The notes beneath the pieces are model-generated. The model was not told where the DNA came from and did no database searches. It saw nothing but the letters and a program-made list of their open reading frames with translations. Positions 1 through 8,333 of a DNA stretch of 64,000 nucleotides are shown here, piece by piece. Position numbers and translations under genes: made by a program. This stretch comes from JBHIYN01 sp041984235. Lineage in GTDB: Bacteria; Pseudomonadota; Gammaproteobacteria; Ga0077536. Location of the stretch: contig JBHIYN010000015.1 in NCBI GenBank assembly GCA_041984235.1, positions 74,929-138,928 of the forward strand. The letters are read 5' to 3'. Each line of letters starts with the position of its first letter. Position 1 is the stretch's first letter.

Positions 1-1527
1 CAACGACAGCACGCGCAGGCGGAACAGGAGATCGGCACGAAAGCGGCCCTGCTCGGCATCCTGCGCGAGGTCGCGGTGGCTGGCCGCGATGATGCGTACC
101 GCGACGTGCCGTTCGCGCTCGCTGCCGACCGGTACGACCACGTTGTCCTGCAGCACGCGCAGCAGGTTGACCTGCACGTCGGCGGGCAGCTCACCGATCT
201 CGTCCAGGAACAGGGTGCCGCCGTCGGCGAGCTCGAACTTGCCGGCGCGTCCGCGCGGCGCGGCGCCGGTGAAGGCGCCGGCGGCATAACCGAACAGCTC
301 GGCCGCGGCCAGCTCACGGGTCAGCGTGCCGCAGTTGACGGCGACGAAGGGACCGCCGGCAACGCCCGAGCATTCGTGGATGGCGCGCGCGAAGAGCTCC
401 TTGCCGCTGCCGGTCTCGCCGTGCAGCAGGATCGGAGAATTGGCGCGCGCCATGCGGGTGGCCTGCTGCATGAGCTCCAGCATGTGTGCGTCGCGCGTGA
501 CGATGCGTTCGAACGCCGGGTGCGGCAACGCGACCGGCGCGCCGCGATCGCCGGCGGCGTGCGGCTCGCGCGTGCCGCGCGTGGCGATGACCACCACACC
601 GCCGTGCCAGGTTTCCGCATCGGCCTCGTGTGACAGGTCGGGCGGCGGCCGGTAGGGGACGGTCTCCACGATCCGGGCCGGCAGGTCGTCGACAACGTGC
701 GGCCGCGCGCGCGCGAGTGAGAAAGGCTGCGGGTGGGTGGCGATGCAGGCCGGCACGCTGCCGCCCGCGCGGATCACGCGCCCCCCGCGATCGAGCAACA
801 GCGCGGCCTTGTCGCGCCAGCGCGCGGCGGACAGCCGGTACCAGTTGAGCAGCTGTACCGAGCGCGCGAGCTCCTGCGCATGCAGGGTGTGTTCGACCTG
901 GTGGGCGGCGGTGACCGCGAGTGCCAGCGTATGGCTGTCACTGAGATCGCCGACGCTGGTGACATTGAGCACGCCGAGCACCCGGCCCGAGTCGAGGTCG
1001 CGGATCGGAGCCGCGGCGCAATCCCAGATCTTGGCCGCCTCGCAGTAATGCTCGGTGGAACGCACGATGGTCGGACGTCCCAGCACCAGCGCCGTGCCGA
1101 TGGCATTGGTGCCGCTGGTCGATTCACTCCAGTCGCGTCCCTCGCCGCAGCGCTGGCGTGCCGCGGCAGCCAGGAACTCGGGGTTGCCGCGTACCTCGAG
1201 GATGACGCCGGCAGCATCGGCGACGGCGAACACGTTGTCGCTGGCGGCGAGGCTCTCCGAGAGCAGCTGCCAGGTGTGATCCGCGGCGACCAGCAGCTCG
1301 CGATTGGCCCGCGCCCGCCCGGCGAGGTCCGCGGCGTCGATGCACGGGGCGCAGGCACCGCGCGGTGACAGCCCGCGCTCGGCGCAGCGCTGCCACGATT
1401 CGCTGACCACGTCGCGCACCGCGGCGCGCGGAAAGGGCCGCCCCGCGACGAAGGCCTGCCACGCTTCGGCCACGGCGCTGCGGTCGAACTCGTCACCCTG
1501 GGCGGCGATGGGGAGCGGCTGTGTCAT
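1..1527 (-). CDS. Sigma-54-dependent activator, AcoR family (3' end outside window)
   Basis: Enhancer-binding regulator that activates RNA polymerase carrying sigma-54. I read it from ATG at 1527 and it stays open to base 1 (509 residues), so the C-terminal Fis-type DNA-binding helix is missing from the window. The N-terminal half is a GAF-type sensor region as in AcoR (about residues 70-230, with SGTNAIGTAL and a CxAAPI-like segment). The AAA+ domain shows Walker A GETGSGKE near residues 369-376, the sigma-54 contact loop GAFTGA near 415, and Walker B TLFLDEIGE near 440. It is divergent from the monooxygenase gene at 1745, which has a sigma-54 promoter, so that gene is its likely target. The effector is unknown; AcoR relatives sense small ketones, alcohols or aromatics. 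The family call is firm, the target inferred. Confidence 0.93.
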   Translation of the reverse strand, partial: MTQPLPIAAQGDEFDRSAVAEAWQAFVAGRPFPRAAVRDVVSESWQRCAERGLSPRGACAPCIDAADLAGRARANRELLVAADHTWQLLSESLAASDNVFAVADAAGVILEVRGNPEFLAAAARQRCGEGRDWSESTSGTNAIGTALVLGRPTIVRSTEHYCEAAKIWDCAAAPIRDLDSGRVLGVLNVTSVGDLSDSHTLALAVTAAHQVEHTLHAQELARSVQLLNWYRLSAARWRDKAALLLDRGGRVIRAGGSVPACIATHPQPFSLARARPHVVDDLPARIVETVPYRPPPDLSHEADAETWHGGVVVIATRGTREPHAAGDRGAPVALPHPAFERIVTRDAHMLELMQQATRMARANSPILLHGETGSGKELFARAIHECSGVAGGPFVAVNCGTLTRELAAAELFGYAAGAFTGAAPRGRAGKFELADGGTLFLDEIGELPADVQVNLLRVLQDNVVVPVGSERERHVAVRIIAASHRDLAQDAEQGRFRADLLFRLRVLSL

Positions 1528-1542
1528 GTCCGTGGCGTTCCG

Positions 1543-1583
1543 TGAGACAGGGTCATGATACACAAGTGTCTCATTTTGAGACA
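1543..1583. promoter_or_regulatory. Upstream activator site, TGTCTCA palindrome
   Basis: The perfect inverted repeat TGTCTCA-TTT-TGAGACA lies at 1567-1583, and an extra half-site TGAGACA lies at 1543-1549. It sits about 100 bp upstream of the -24/-12 promoter and just in front of the divergent sigma-54 activator gene, the usual place for an enhancer-binding protein site. It probably binds the AcoR-like regulator and may also control that regulator's own expression. The repeat is seen; the binding is inferred. Confidence 0.7.
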
Positions 1584-1681
1584 TGCGGGGGCCCCAGCGG
1601 ATCCCTGCAGAGATCGCCGCAAGGGATGTAAGCCCTTGAGCGTAAAGCGCTGTCGTTCGATCTCAGCGAGGCCGTACCGGC

Positions 1682-1697
1682 TGGCACGGATTCTGCG
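1682..1697 (+). promoter_or_regulatory. Sigma-54 (-24/-12) promoter of the monooxygenase gene
   Basis: TGGCACGGATTCTGCG has GG at 1683-1684 and GC at 1695-1696 with exactly ten bases between, and TGGCACG matches the -24 consensus. The predicted start of transcription is near 1708, giving a leader of roughly 37 nt before the ATG at 1745. A strong AGGGGAG ribosome-binding site is at 1733-1739. Confidence 0.8.
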
Positions 1698-1744
1698 AAC
1701 CGAGAGCCATAACCCGCCATCCGGGCGGCCCCAGGGGAGCAACC

Positions 1745-3409
1745 ATGAGCGATTCGAAACACCGGCACAACGCCCGCAGCGCCACCGCGCCGACCGATTT
1801 TGACGCCATCGTAATCGGCGCCGGCTTCGGCGGCCTGTACATGCTGCACAAGCTGCGCGACGAGCTCGGACTCGACGTGCGCGTCTTCGACAAGGCCGGC
1901 GGCGTCGGCGGTACCTGGTACTGGAACCGCTACCCGGGGGCACTCTCGGACACCGAGACCCACCTCTACTGCTATTCCTTCGACAAGGCGCTGCTGCAGG
2001 AGTGGGACTGGAACACCCGTTACGTCAGCCAGCCGCAGATCCTCGCCTACCTCGAGCATGTCGCCGACCGTTACGACCTGCGCCGTGACATCACCTTCAA
2101 TACCGGCATCGCGGGCGCGAGCTTCGACGAGGCGCGCGGCTGCTGGACCGTGCGTACCGATCGCGGGGAATCCTTCACCGCGCGCTACCTGGTCACCGCG
2201 CTCGGCCTGCTCTCAGCGACCAACGTGCCCGACATCAAGGGCCGCGAGACGTTCGCCGGCGAGCAGTATCACACCGGCGCCTGGCCGGAGGACGTCGAGT
2301 TCGCGGGCAAGCGCGTCGGCGTCATCGGCACCGGCTCGACCGGTCTGCAGGTGATCACGGCCATAGCGCCCCAGGTCGAGCACCTGACGGTGTTCCAGCG
2401 CTCCCCGCAGTACAGCGTGCCGGTCGGCAACGGCATCGTGCCGGAGGAGGAGATCGCGGCGATCAAGCGCGACTACGATCGCATCTGGGCCGACGCGCGC
2501 CGCTCCATGACCGCCTTCGGCTTCGAGGAGAGCACGGTGCCGGCAATGAGCGTCTCCGAGGAGGAACGCCAGGCAGTGTTCGAGAAGGCCTGGCAGACCG
2601 GCGGCGGCTTCCGCTTCATGTTCGGCACCTTCGGTGACATCGCCACCGACGCGCAGGCCAACGAAGCGGCGGCGGCGTTCGTGCGGGGCAAGATCGCCGA
2701 GATCGTCGACGATCCCGAAACCGCCGCCAGGCTCACGCCGCATGACCTCTACGCCAAGCGCCCGCTGTGCGACAGCGGCTACTACGCGACCTTCAACCGC
2801 GACAACGTCAGCCTGGAGGACGTCAAGGCCAATCCCATCGCCGAGATCACGCCGCGCGGCGTGCGCCTGGAAGACGGTACCGAGCACGCGCTGGACATGA
2901 TCATCTTCGCCACCGGCTTCGACGCGGTGGACGGCAACTACACCAAGATCGACCTGCGTGGCCGCGGCGGCCGCTCGATCCGAGAGCACTGGCAGCAGGG
3001 CCCGACCAGCTACCTCGGCATGACGGTCAGTGGCTTCCCCAACATGTTCATGGTGCTGGGACCGAACGGCCCGTTCACCAACCTGCCGCCCAGCATCGAG
3101 ACCCAGGTCGAATGGATCGCCGATTGCGTGCGCGAGGCCGAGTGCCGCGGGCAGCGCGTGGTCGAGGCGACGCCGGCGGCGGAGAGCGGCTGGACCGCGA
3201 CCTGCAAGGAGATCGCCGACGCGACCCTGTTCCCGCGCGCCGAGAGCTGGATCTTCGGCGCCAACATTCCGGGCAAGACCAACACCGTCATGTTCTACAT
3301 GGCCGGCCTGGGGGCTTATCGCGAGACGCTGCAGGACGTGGTCGACGACGACTACCGCGGCTTCAGCATGACGCCGGCGGTCAGCGGGGCTGAAGACGTC
3401 GCCGCCTAG
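1745..3409 (+). CDS. Flavin-containing Baeyer-Villiger monooxygenase
   Basis: FAD- and NADPH-dependent oxygenase that inserts oxygen next to a ketone to give an ester or lactone; 554 aa, the usual size for cyclohexanone/cycloalkanone-type enzymes. The FAD Rossmann motif GAGFGG is near residues 25-30, the family fingerprint FxGxxxHxxxWP near 170-181 (FAGEQYHTGAWP), and the NADPH Rossmann motif GTGSTG near 195. The start is fixed by AGGGGAG seven bases upstream. Expression is probably inducible from the sigma-54 promoter in front, driven by the divergent AcoR-type activator. Substrate cannot be read from the sequence; a cyclic or linear ketone is likely. Confidence 0.93.
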   Translation: MSDSKHRHNARSATAPTDFDAIVIGAGFGGLYMLHKLRDELGLDVRVFDKAGGVGGTWYWNRYPGALSDTETHLYCYSFDKALLQEWDWNTRYVSQPQILAYLEHVADRYDLRRDITFNTGIAGASFDEARGCWTVRTDRGESFTARYLVTALGLLSATNVPDIKGRETFAGEQYHTGAWPEDVEFAGKRVGVIGTGSTGLQVITAIAPQVEHLTVFQRSPQYSVPVGNGIVPEEEIAAIKRDYDRIWADARRSMTAFGFEESTVPAMSVSEEERQAVFEKAWQTGGGFRFMFGTFGDIATDAQANEAAAAFVRGKIAEIVDDPETAARLTPHDLYAKRPLCDSGYYATFNRDNVSLEDVKANPIAEITPRGVRLEDGTEHALDMIIFATGFDAVDGNYTKIDLRGRGGRSIREHWQQGPTSYLGMTVSGFPNMFMVLGPNGPFTNLPPSIETQVEWIADCVREAECRGQRVVEATPAAESGWTATCKEIADATLFPRAESWIFGANIPGKTNTVMFYMAGLGAYRETLQDVVDDDYRGFSMTPAVSGAEDVAA

Positions 3410-3426
3410 GGCAGCGCGAAGATGGG

Positions 3427-3450
3427 GCGAGGGTGCCTGCGCGCCCTCGT
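3427..3450. terminator. Hairpin between convergent genes
   Basis: CGAGGG at 3428-3433 pairs with CCCTCG at 3444-3449, and the stem extends inward with one T-G pair to a four-base loop. It lies in the 42-bp gap between the convergent monooxygenase and porin genes and could end transcription from both sides. There is no T-tract, so a role in termination is only plausible. Confidence 0.4.
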
Positions 3451-3451
3451 C

Positions 3452-4861
3452 TCAGAAACGGAACTCGAGGTTGAGCACGCCGAGCAGCTGGCTGTCGTGC
3501 TGCGCGAGCCCGCTGGCGTCCGGCGCGAACAGGTGCCCACCGCCGTCGTAGCTGTCGAACTTGAGCTCGGGCCGCACCAGCAGGTGCGGCAGCGGCTCCC
3601 AGCCCAGGCTGAGCGTAGCCGCGGTGACCTTGCCGCCGCGTGCACCGACGCCGCTCCACAGCACGTTGGCAGCGTTCTCGTCGGCAAACCATTCCAGCCG
3701 CGCGGCGAGGTGCAGGCCTTCGCGCAGGCGGTAGCGCAGGCCGGCGTTGGCGCCGTAGAACGCCGAGTCGCGCACGATGGCGAAGGGCAGCGGAGCCAGG
3801 TCGCCGCCCTGCTGGAAGCCGTAGACCGCTTCGAACACGAGCCCCAGGCGCTCGCTGGCCTGGTGGGTGCCGCTCAGGAACCCGACGAAGCGGTCGAGGA
3901 ACTCGTCGTTCGAGCTCAGTGCCAGGAACTGGCTGCCGCCGCCCAGCGGCCGCGCGACGCCATTGACCACGCGGCTGTCGCCGAAATCGTCCTCGCCGTT
4001 GCCCCACACCGACTCGAAATCGATCCAGGTGCGCATGTCAGGACTGCGCCAGCGTGCGCCGAACATGAACGAGGGGCCGCCGGCGCCGGAGCCGAAGTCG
4101 ACGCTGTTCCAGTCGCTGACCACGCCGAAGCTGGCGCTCGCATGACCCAGGGCAGGGCTCAGCGGCAGCTTGAACTGGGCCAGTGCGCCGACGTGCTTGG
4201 ACGGCCCGGCGGCGAAGGCGTAGGAGCGGCTGGAGAACCAGTTGGGCGGTACGAAGGCGTAGCCGATCTCGGCCGCCAGTGGCGAGTGCCAGCTGCCCAG
4301 CAGCAGGCTGGCGCCGGCCCCGACCGGCAGGTAGATGTCGAGGTACCACTGGGTGATGGCGAGGCGGTGGGCGTCGTCCGCGTTCCAGGAGAAATCGTCG
4401 AAGCCCCGGGTAGTCCAGAAGACGCCGTCCTCGCCGACCAGGGCCGACACCGCCCAGTCGACGATCACGCGGTCGCCGCGCGGGCCGGGCAGGGGGGTGA
4501 CCCGGCTCAGCACGTTGCGCCCGGGGTCGCCTTCGAACACCCGGCCAGGCGGACAGCCGGCACCGCGGCACACGATCAGGCCGACGTGGTTGAGGTTGAG
4601 GCCTTCGTCCTGCAGCACACCGCCCTGCGGCTGCACGTTACGCGCGCGGCCCTGGGGCATCTGCGTGCGGGCGATGTCGTGGTTGGCGGCGGCGGCGGTG
4701 ACGTGAGCGAAACCGACCACGGCGACGCCATGCTCACGCTCCAGGCGGTCGCCCGCGATGCTGCGAAAGAGGCTGCCGTAGGCACCGCCCAGCGGTTCGG
4801 CCGCCATGCTGGCAAGGCTCGCGAGTAACCCGAGGAGGAACACCGGCAGCATCCTGCACAT
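3452..4861 (-). CDS. Outer-membrane beta-barrel protein (BBP2/OmpL-like putative porin)
   Basis: 469 aa with an N-terminal signal peptide (hydrophobic stretch LPVFLLGLLASLASMAA, cleavage after AA) and many alternating amphipathic strands. It ends in a phenylalanine-terminated strand (LEFRF), the signature recognised by the BAM machinery. The overall pattern (central W/Y/F-rich strands, GVVSDWNSVDFGSG region) resembles the BBP2 putative porin family. It probably forms an outer-membrane channel for small solutes; its convergent position next to a catabolic monooxygenase would fit substrate uptake, but that is inference. An AT-rich promoter region lies upstream at 4862-5002. Confidence 0.75.
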   Translation of the reverse strand: MCRMLPVFLLGLLASLASMAAEPLGGAYGSLFRSIAGDRLEREHGVAVVGFAHVTAAAANHDIARTQMPQGRARNVQPQGGVLQDEGLNLNHVGLIVCRGAGCPPGRVFEGDPGRNVLSRVTPLPGPRGDRVIVDWAVSALVGEDGVFWTTRGFDDFSWNADDAHRLAITQWYLDIYLPVGAGASLLLGSWHSPLAAEIGYAFVPPNWFSSRSYAFAAGPSKHVGALAQFKLPLSPALGHASASFGVVSDWNSVDFGSGAGGPSFMFGARWRSPDMRTWIDFESVWGNGEDDFGDSRVVNGVARPLGGGSQFLALSSNDEFLDRFVGFLSGTHQASERLGLVFEAVYGFQQGGDLAPLPFAIVRDSAFYGANAGLRYRLREGLHLAARLEWFADENAANVLWSGVGARGGKVTAATLSLGWEPLPHLLVRPELKFDSYDGGGHLFAPDASGLAQHDSQLLGVLNLEFRF

Positions 4862-4911
4862 ACTTCAGCGCCTTTCGAGGATCGATGAGATAGTCCCTTG
4901 AAGGACAACAG

Positions 4912-4942
4912 GATAGAGGATCTATCTAGAAAAAGTATAGTA
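4912..4942 (-). promoter_or_regulatory. Candidate promoter and operator of the porin gene
   Basis: This is an AT-rich island in a GC-rich genome. The inverted repeat GATAGA-GGA-TCTATC lies at 4912-4926. On the minus strand a -10-like TATACT occurs at 4939-4934 (overlapping TACTAT, 4942-4937). Both precede the porin start at 4861. No convincing -35 box was seen. The arrangement suggests a repressible promoter. Confidence 0.4.
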
Positions 4943-5002
4943 ACCGTGGCAGGTGTGTCGGCTGCCGCGGGCGGGCGCTGGCCAAGGTCGCCCGCGACGG
5001 CT

Positions 5003-7024
5003 TCAGTCGCCGAACAGCTTGCCGAACGATTCGCGCACCGCGCTGCCGGCACGCTTCAGCGCCTGCGTGGCGCTACCGGCAGCCTGCTGGAGGGCGCCGC
5101 CGGCACGTTCCGCCGCGCCTGCTGGTGGCGGCAGCTCGCCGCGCGCGATGGCGCACACGTCGACATCCCCCTCGGTGCGGTCGAGCAGGCCCTCGGCGAG
5201 CAGGCTGATGCCGCCGGTCGCAATCGCCGCGCCGACCTTGGCGCCCGCCAGCGCGGCGCCGGCCGTGTCGGTGGTGGCGGCGGGCTCGCTCAGGGTGCCG
5301 CCGATGCGCACGAAATCGGCCAGTCCCGCGACGTTGAGGCCGAGCCCCTCGCGCGGCTTCGGGTCGATCCCCAGGTCGAGGCGTTCGCTGGCCAGATCGA
5401 TGGTGCCGCCGCCGAGGATGTTGAGCTTGCGCGTAGTGATGCCGATCCCGGTGGCCGATTGCATGCGGCCGTCGGCGAGCGGGAAGTTGAACACCGCGCA
5501 GCGGATGACCGCGCGGTCGTCGCTGCGCGCGAGCGGGTTGAGAGCGGCGAAGGCTTCGAGTACGAGGTCTGAGCTGGCCACGGTAGCCGGGCGGTTGACG
5601 ATTTCGGCATTGCGCAGGGTCAGCAGCAGGTGGCCGTCGGCATGCGCCGCAAGCTCGGCCGGCGAGTGGCCGCGAGACTCGAATTCCAGTGCGCCGACGA
5701 GGTGCCCGCCGCGCACCGCGGCCGCGACCTCGCGTGACACCAGCGGTGTCAGCGAGATGTCCTCCACCGCCACGTGCGCGCTCACCCTGGGCGGTGCATC
5801 GGCGGCGTCGATGCGCAGCTTTGCTTCCAGCGCGCCGCCGTCGAGGTGGGTGCTGAAGCGGCTCACCTCGAGTTCGCCGTCCTCCAGCGCGGCCGCCAGG
5901 TGCACGGTCTGCAGCGTCGTCCGTGGCAGGCTGACCCGGCCCACGGTTGCCGTGAGCGAGCCGTCGAAGCGGTTGAGTGCCGTCAGGGTCAACGGCGCGG
6001 TCGTGAACACCCGCTGTGCTTCGGGTACGGCGGGGTCGGCGTCCGGGAGGCCCAGCTCGGCGGCGTCGATGTAGTCGACACTGAGATCCAGCGTTACGCG
6101 CGGCCGCTCGCGAGCCAGCTCCAGGCGCAGCGTGGCGCTGGCTGCACTCTGGCCGAAATCGAGCTCGAGGTCCTCGAGCAGCAGGTTGTCACCGTCACCG
6201 CTGAGACGGGCACTGGCGGTGATCTTTTCGGCCGCGCGTGACCGCGCGAGCAATGCCGCGGCCGGCACCTGCGCTTCGAGCGTGAAATCCAGGCCATCGA
6301 GCGCCAGCGGACGGGCCAGGGAACCGCTGGCCTCGATGCGTGCGTCCCTGGCGTTGAGGCGCAGGTCCAAGGCGTAGGGCTCGTTGGCGAACAGGCGTTC
6401 CAGCGGCGCCAGGCGCGCGGCTGCATGCACGCGCTGCCCGTTGAAGGTCGCCTCGGCCAGCAGGCGCAGCGGCTGACCGGGGCCGTCGGGCATCAGCTCG
6501 AGGTGCTGCAATTCCAGTACGGCGGCGGACCCGGTCCCGTCGCGCAGCTCGACGCGGCCCTCGCGCACGCTGACCCTGTCGAGCGCGAAACGCAGGGTGT
6601 CGGCGGTGGCCGACGGTACGCCCGGCCCGGACGCGGTCGGGGTGAACGCCCAGTTGACCACGCCGTCTTCGGCGCGCTCCAGGACCAGGCTGGCGCCGTC
6701 CAGCAGCACGTGGGTGATCTCGACCCGGTGGCGCAGCAGCGCGGTGAGGCGGATGCCGGCCTCGACGCGGCCGACTTCCAACATGGTCGCATGCTGTGCC
6801 CAGTCGGCATTGCCCAGGCGCAACCCGTCGGCGACCAGGATCGGGCTCAGCGCCGGCTTGAGATGCAGGTCGCCACGGATCTCGAACGGCCTCCCGGTCA
6901 GGCGGCGGCCGAGCTCGGTGAGCTCCGGCTTGTAGCGGTTGGCGTCGAACGTCGCGATCAGCACGGCGACCACGGCAAGCGCGCAGAGCGCGAGGCCGGC
7001 GAGGACGATGAGCAGGCGTTTCAT
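5003..7024 (-). CDS. AsmA family protein
   Basis: 673 aa from ATG 7024; a TTG twelve bases upstream is in frame but less likely. One N-terminal membrane anchor (KRLLIVLAGLALCALAVVAVLIA) is followed by the AsmA N-terminal signature FDANRYKPEL and a long periplasmic beta-rich body, with the conserved C-terminal AsmA-like region around GGGTIDLASERLDLGIDP. AsmA-like proteins are inner-membrane-anchored proteins implicated in phospholipid transport and outer-membrane homeostasis. It ends in a short Ala-rich amphipathic tail. It is transcribed away from the phosphodiesterase gene on the same strand with a 117-bp gap, so it may have its own promoter. Confidence 0.9.
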   Translation of the reverse strand: MKRLLIVLAGLALCALAVVAVLIATFDANRYKPELTELGRRLTGRPFEIRGDLHLKPALSPILVADGLRLGNADWAQHATMLEVGRVEAGIRLTALLRHRVEITHVLLDGASLVLERAEDGVVNWAFTPTASGPGVPSATADTLRFALDRVSVREGRVELRDGTGSAAVLELQHLELMPDGPGQPLRLLAEATFNGQRVHAAARLAPLERLFANEPYALDLRLNARDARIEASGSLARPLALDGLDFTLEAQVPAAALLARSRAAEKITASARLSGDGDNLLLEDLELDFGQSAASATLRLELARERPRVTLDLSVDYIDAAELGLPDADPAVPEAQRVFTTAPLTLTALNRFDGSLTATVGRVSLPRTTLQTVHLAAALEDGELEVSRFSTHLDGGALEAKLRIDAADAPPRVSAHVAVEDISLTPLVSREVAAAVRGGHLVGALEFESRGHSPAELAAHADGHLLLTLRNAEIVNRPATVASSDLVLEAFAALNPLARSDDRAVIRCAVFNFPLADGRMQSATGIGITTRKLNILGGGTIDLASERLDLGIDPKPREGLGLNVAGLADFVRIGGTLSEPAATTDTAGAALAGAKVGAAIATGGISLLAEGLLDRTEGDVDVCAIARGELPPPAGAAERAGGALQQAAGSATQALKRAGSAVRESFGKLFGD

Positions 7025-7141
7025 GAGGATGCGCAATCCCGTCAGGTCAGGGCGGCGGTCGCCACGCGACCGTCGCTCGCCCTGTTAGCTGCCGTTGGCG
7101 GGAAAAATATAGCCCGGCGGGCCGCGTGGTGACAGGCCGGG

Positions 7142-8323
7142 TCAGGGGCCGGCCAGGATCAGCGGTACCTGCTGCTCGGCGCGGCTGATGCCGCCGTGCA
7201 TGCCGAACAGGTTGAACGGCCGCTCACCGACGACCCGGTCGCTCAGCGAATGGCGTCCGCGCAGGCACAGCACGTAGTCACCGAGCCGTGCCGCGAGCTC
7301 GGGGTGGGGCGCGCCGGGGCCGAACCAACCCGCGTCGATCAGTGCGGCAGACGGGTGCAGCTCGATCACCTCGGCCAGCTCGCTGGCGACGTAGTCCTCG
7401 AACGCATCCACGCAGCCTGCGCGCACGTAGGCATAGGCGCTGCGCGGTTCACCGCACAGCGGCAGCGTGAGCATGTCGCCCAGCGCCGGGTGGTCGGCGA
7501 GATCGATACGCTGCTCGGGGCCGCTCTCGATGAAGCCGTGGTCGGCGGTGATGACGAGCAGGGTGCCGTGCGCCGCGGCCAGCGCCGGCAGTGGCGCGAG
7601 CGCGGTCTCCAGGGCGGCGAAATGGGCCGCGACTTCGCTGCTCGCGGGACCGTGCAGGTGGCTGAGGGTATCGAGGCGCGGCCAGTAGGCATAGAGGTAG
7701 TCGGCGTCGTCCTCGCCACGGCAGAAGGCCGCGCAGCGCGCGGCGAAATCGTCCAGGTCGCGGTAGCCGTCGCGGCGCGCGCCGGCGCCGAGCAGGCGGC
7801 TGAAATCGGAGTCCGCCAGCTCGTCCGGCAGCAGCGCCGCCGCCGCGGCCTCGATGCGTGCCGCGAAGCTGGGCGCGTCGATCAGCTCACCCGGCGCGAT
7901 ACCGCTCGCGGCCAGCGAGGCGCGCGCGTAGCGCGGTGAGAAGGGCAGCACCGCGGTAACCGCGCCGAGCTTGCGGAAATGCATGAACCAACCGGTCAGT
8001 CCGTGCTGCTGCGGCGCCAGCCCGCTCATGAAGGTGGTCACCGCGCTGGCCGTGGTCGGCGGATAGACCGAGGTCATCTCGCCGACCTGCGCCGTGGCCA
8101 GCGGTCCCTGCGGCGAGAGGTGGCGCAGCAGCTCCGCGCCGAGTCCGTCCACCACCACCAGCGCGATACGCCGGGCGGCGCGCAGCCGCGCCTCGTCGAG
8201 CGCGGCCAGCGGTGCGTAATCGCCCGGCGCGGCGCCGAGGCGCGCACCCAGGCTCGCCATCAGGTTGACGATCGAGCCGCCGTCATAATCGGGCAGGGCG
8301 GGGCTGAGATCGTGTTCGATCAC
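7142..8323 (-). CDS. Alkaline-phosphatase-fold phosphodiesterase/nucleotide pyrophosphatase-like protein
   Basis: 393 aa starting at GTG 8323. It has the metal-binding pattern of the type I phosphodiesterase/nucleotide pyrophosphatase family: an early Asp in LVVDGLGAE, the nucleophile loop SVYPPTTASAVTTFMSG, a DxxSHxHG segment (DTLSHLHGP), and ITADHGFIE toward the C-terminus. No signal peptide is evident, so it looks cytoplasmic. It lies 10 bp downstream of the SelO gene on the same strand and is probably co-transcribed. The natural substrate is unknown: a nucleotide, a sugar phosphate or a phosphodiester is possible. Confidence 0.85.
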   Translation of the reverse strand: MIEHDLSPALPDYDGGSIVNLMASLGARLGAAPGDYAPLAALDEARLRAARRIALVVVDGLGAELLRHLSPQGPLATAQVGEMTSVYPPTTASAVTTFMSGLAPQQHGLTGWFMHFRKLGAVTAVLPFSPRYARASLAASGIAPGELIDAPSFAARIEAAAAALLPDELADSDFSRLLGAGARRDGYRDLDDFAARCAAFCRGEDDADYLYAYWPRLDTLSHLHGPASSEVAAHFAALETALAPLPALAAAHGTLLVITADHGFIESGPEQRIDLADHPALGDMLTLPLCGEPRSAYAYVRAGCVDAFEDYVASELAEVIELHPSAALIDAGWFGPGAPHPELAARLGDYVLCLRGRHSLSDRVVGERPFNLFGMHGGISRAEQQVPLILAGP

Positions 8324-8333
8324 GGCGTGGGCG

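Noticed and set aside
76..633. Plus-strand open frame near the left edge
   Set aside because: It is antisense to the AAA+ domain of the sigma-54 activator, whose Walker and GAFTGA motifs are on the minus strand.
1..1527. Assigning the AcoR-like regulator to the acoABC operon
   Set aside because: The two are 42 kb apart, and the adjacent sigma-54 promoter points to the monooxygenase gene instead; no -24/-12 promoter was found before acoA.
3422..4828. 468-codon plus-strand frame opposite the porin gene
   Set aside because: High GC content leaves long antisense frames open; the minus strand encodes a signal peptide and a beta-barrel with a terminal Phe.
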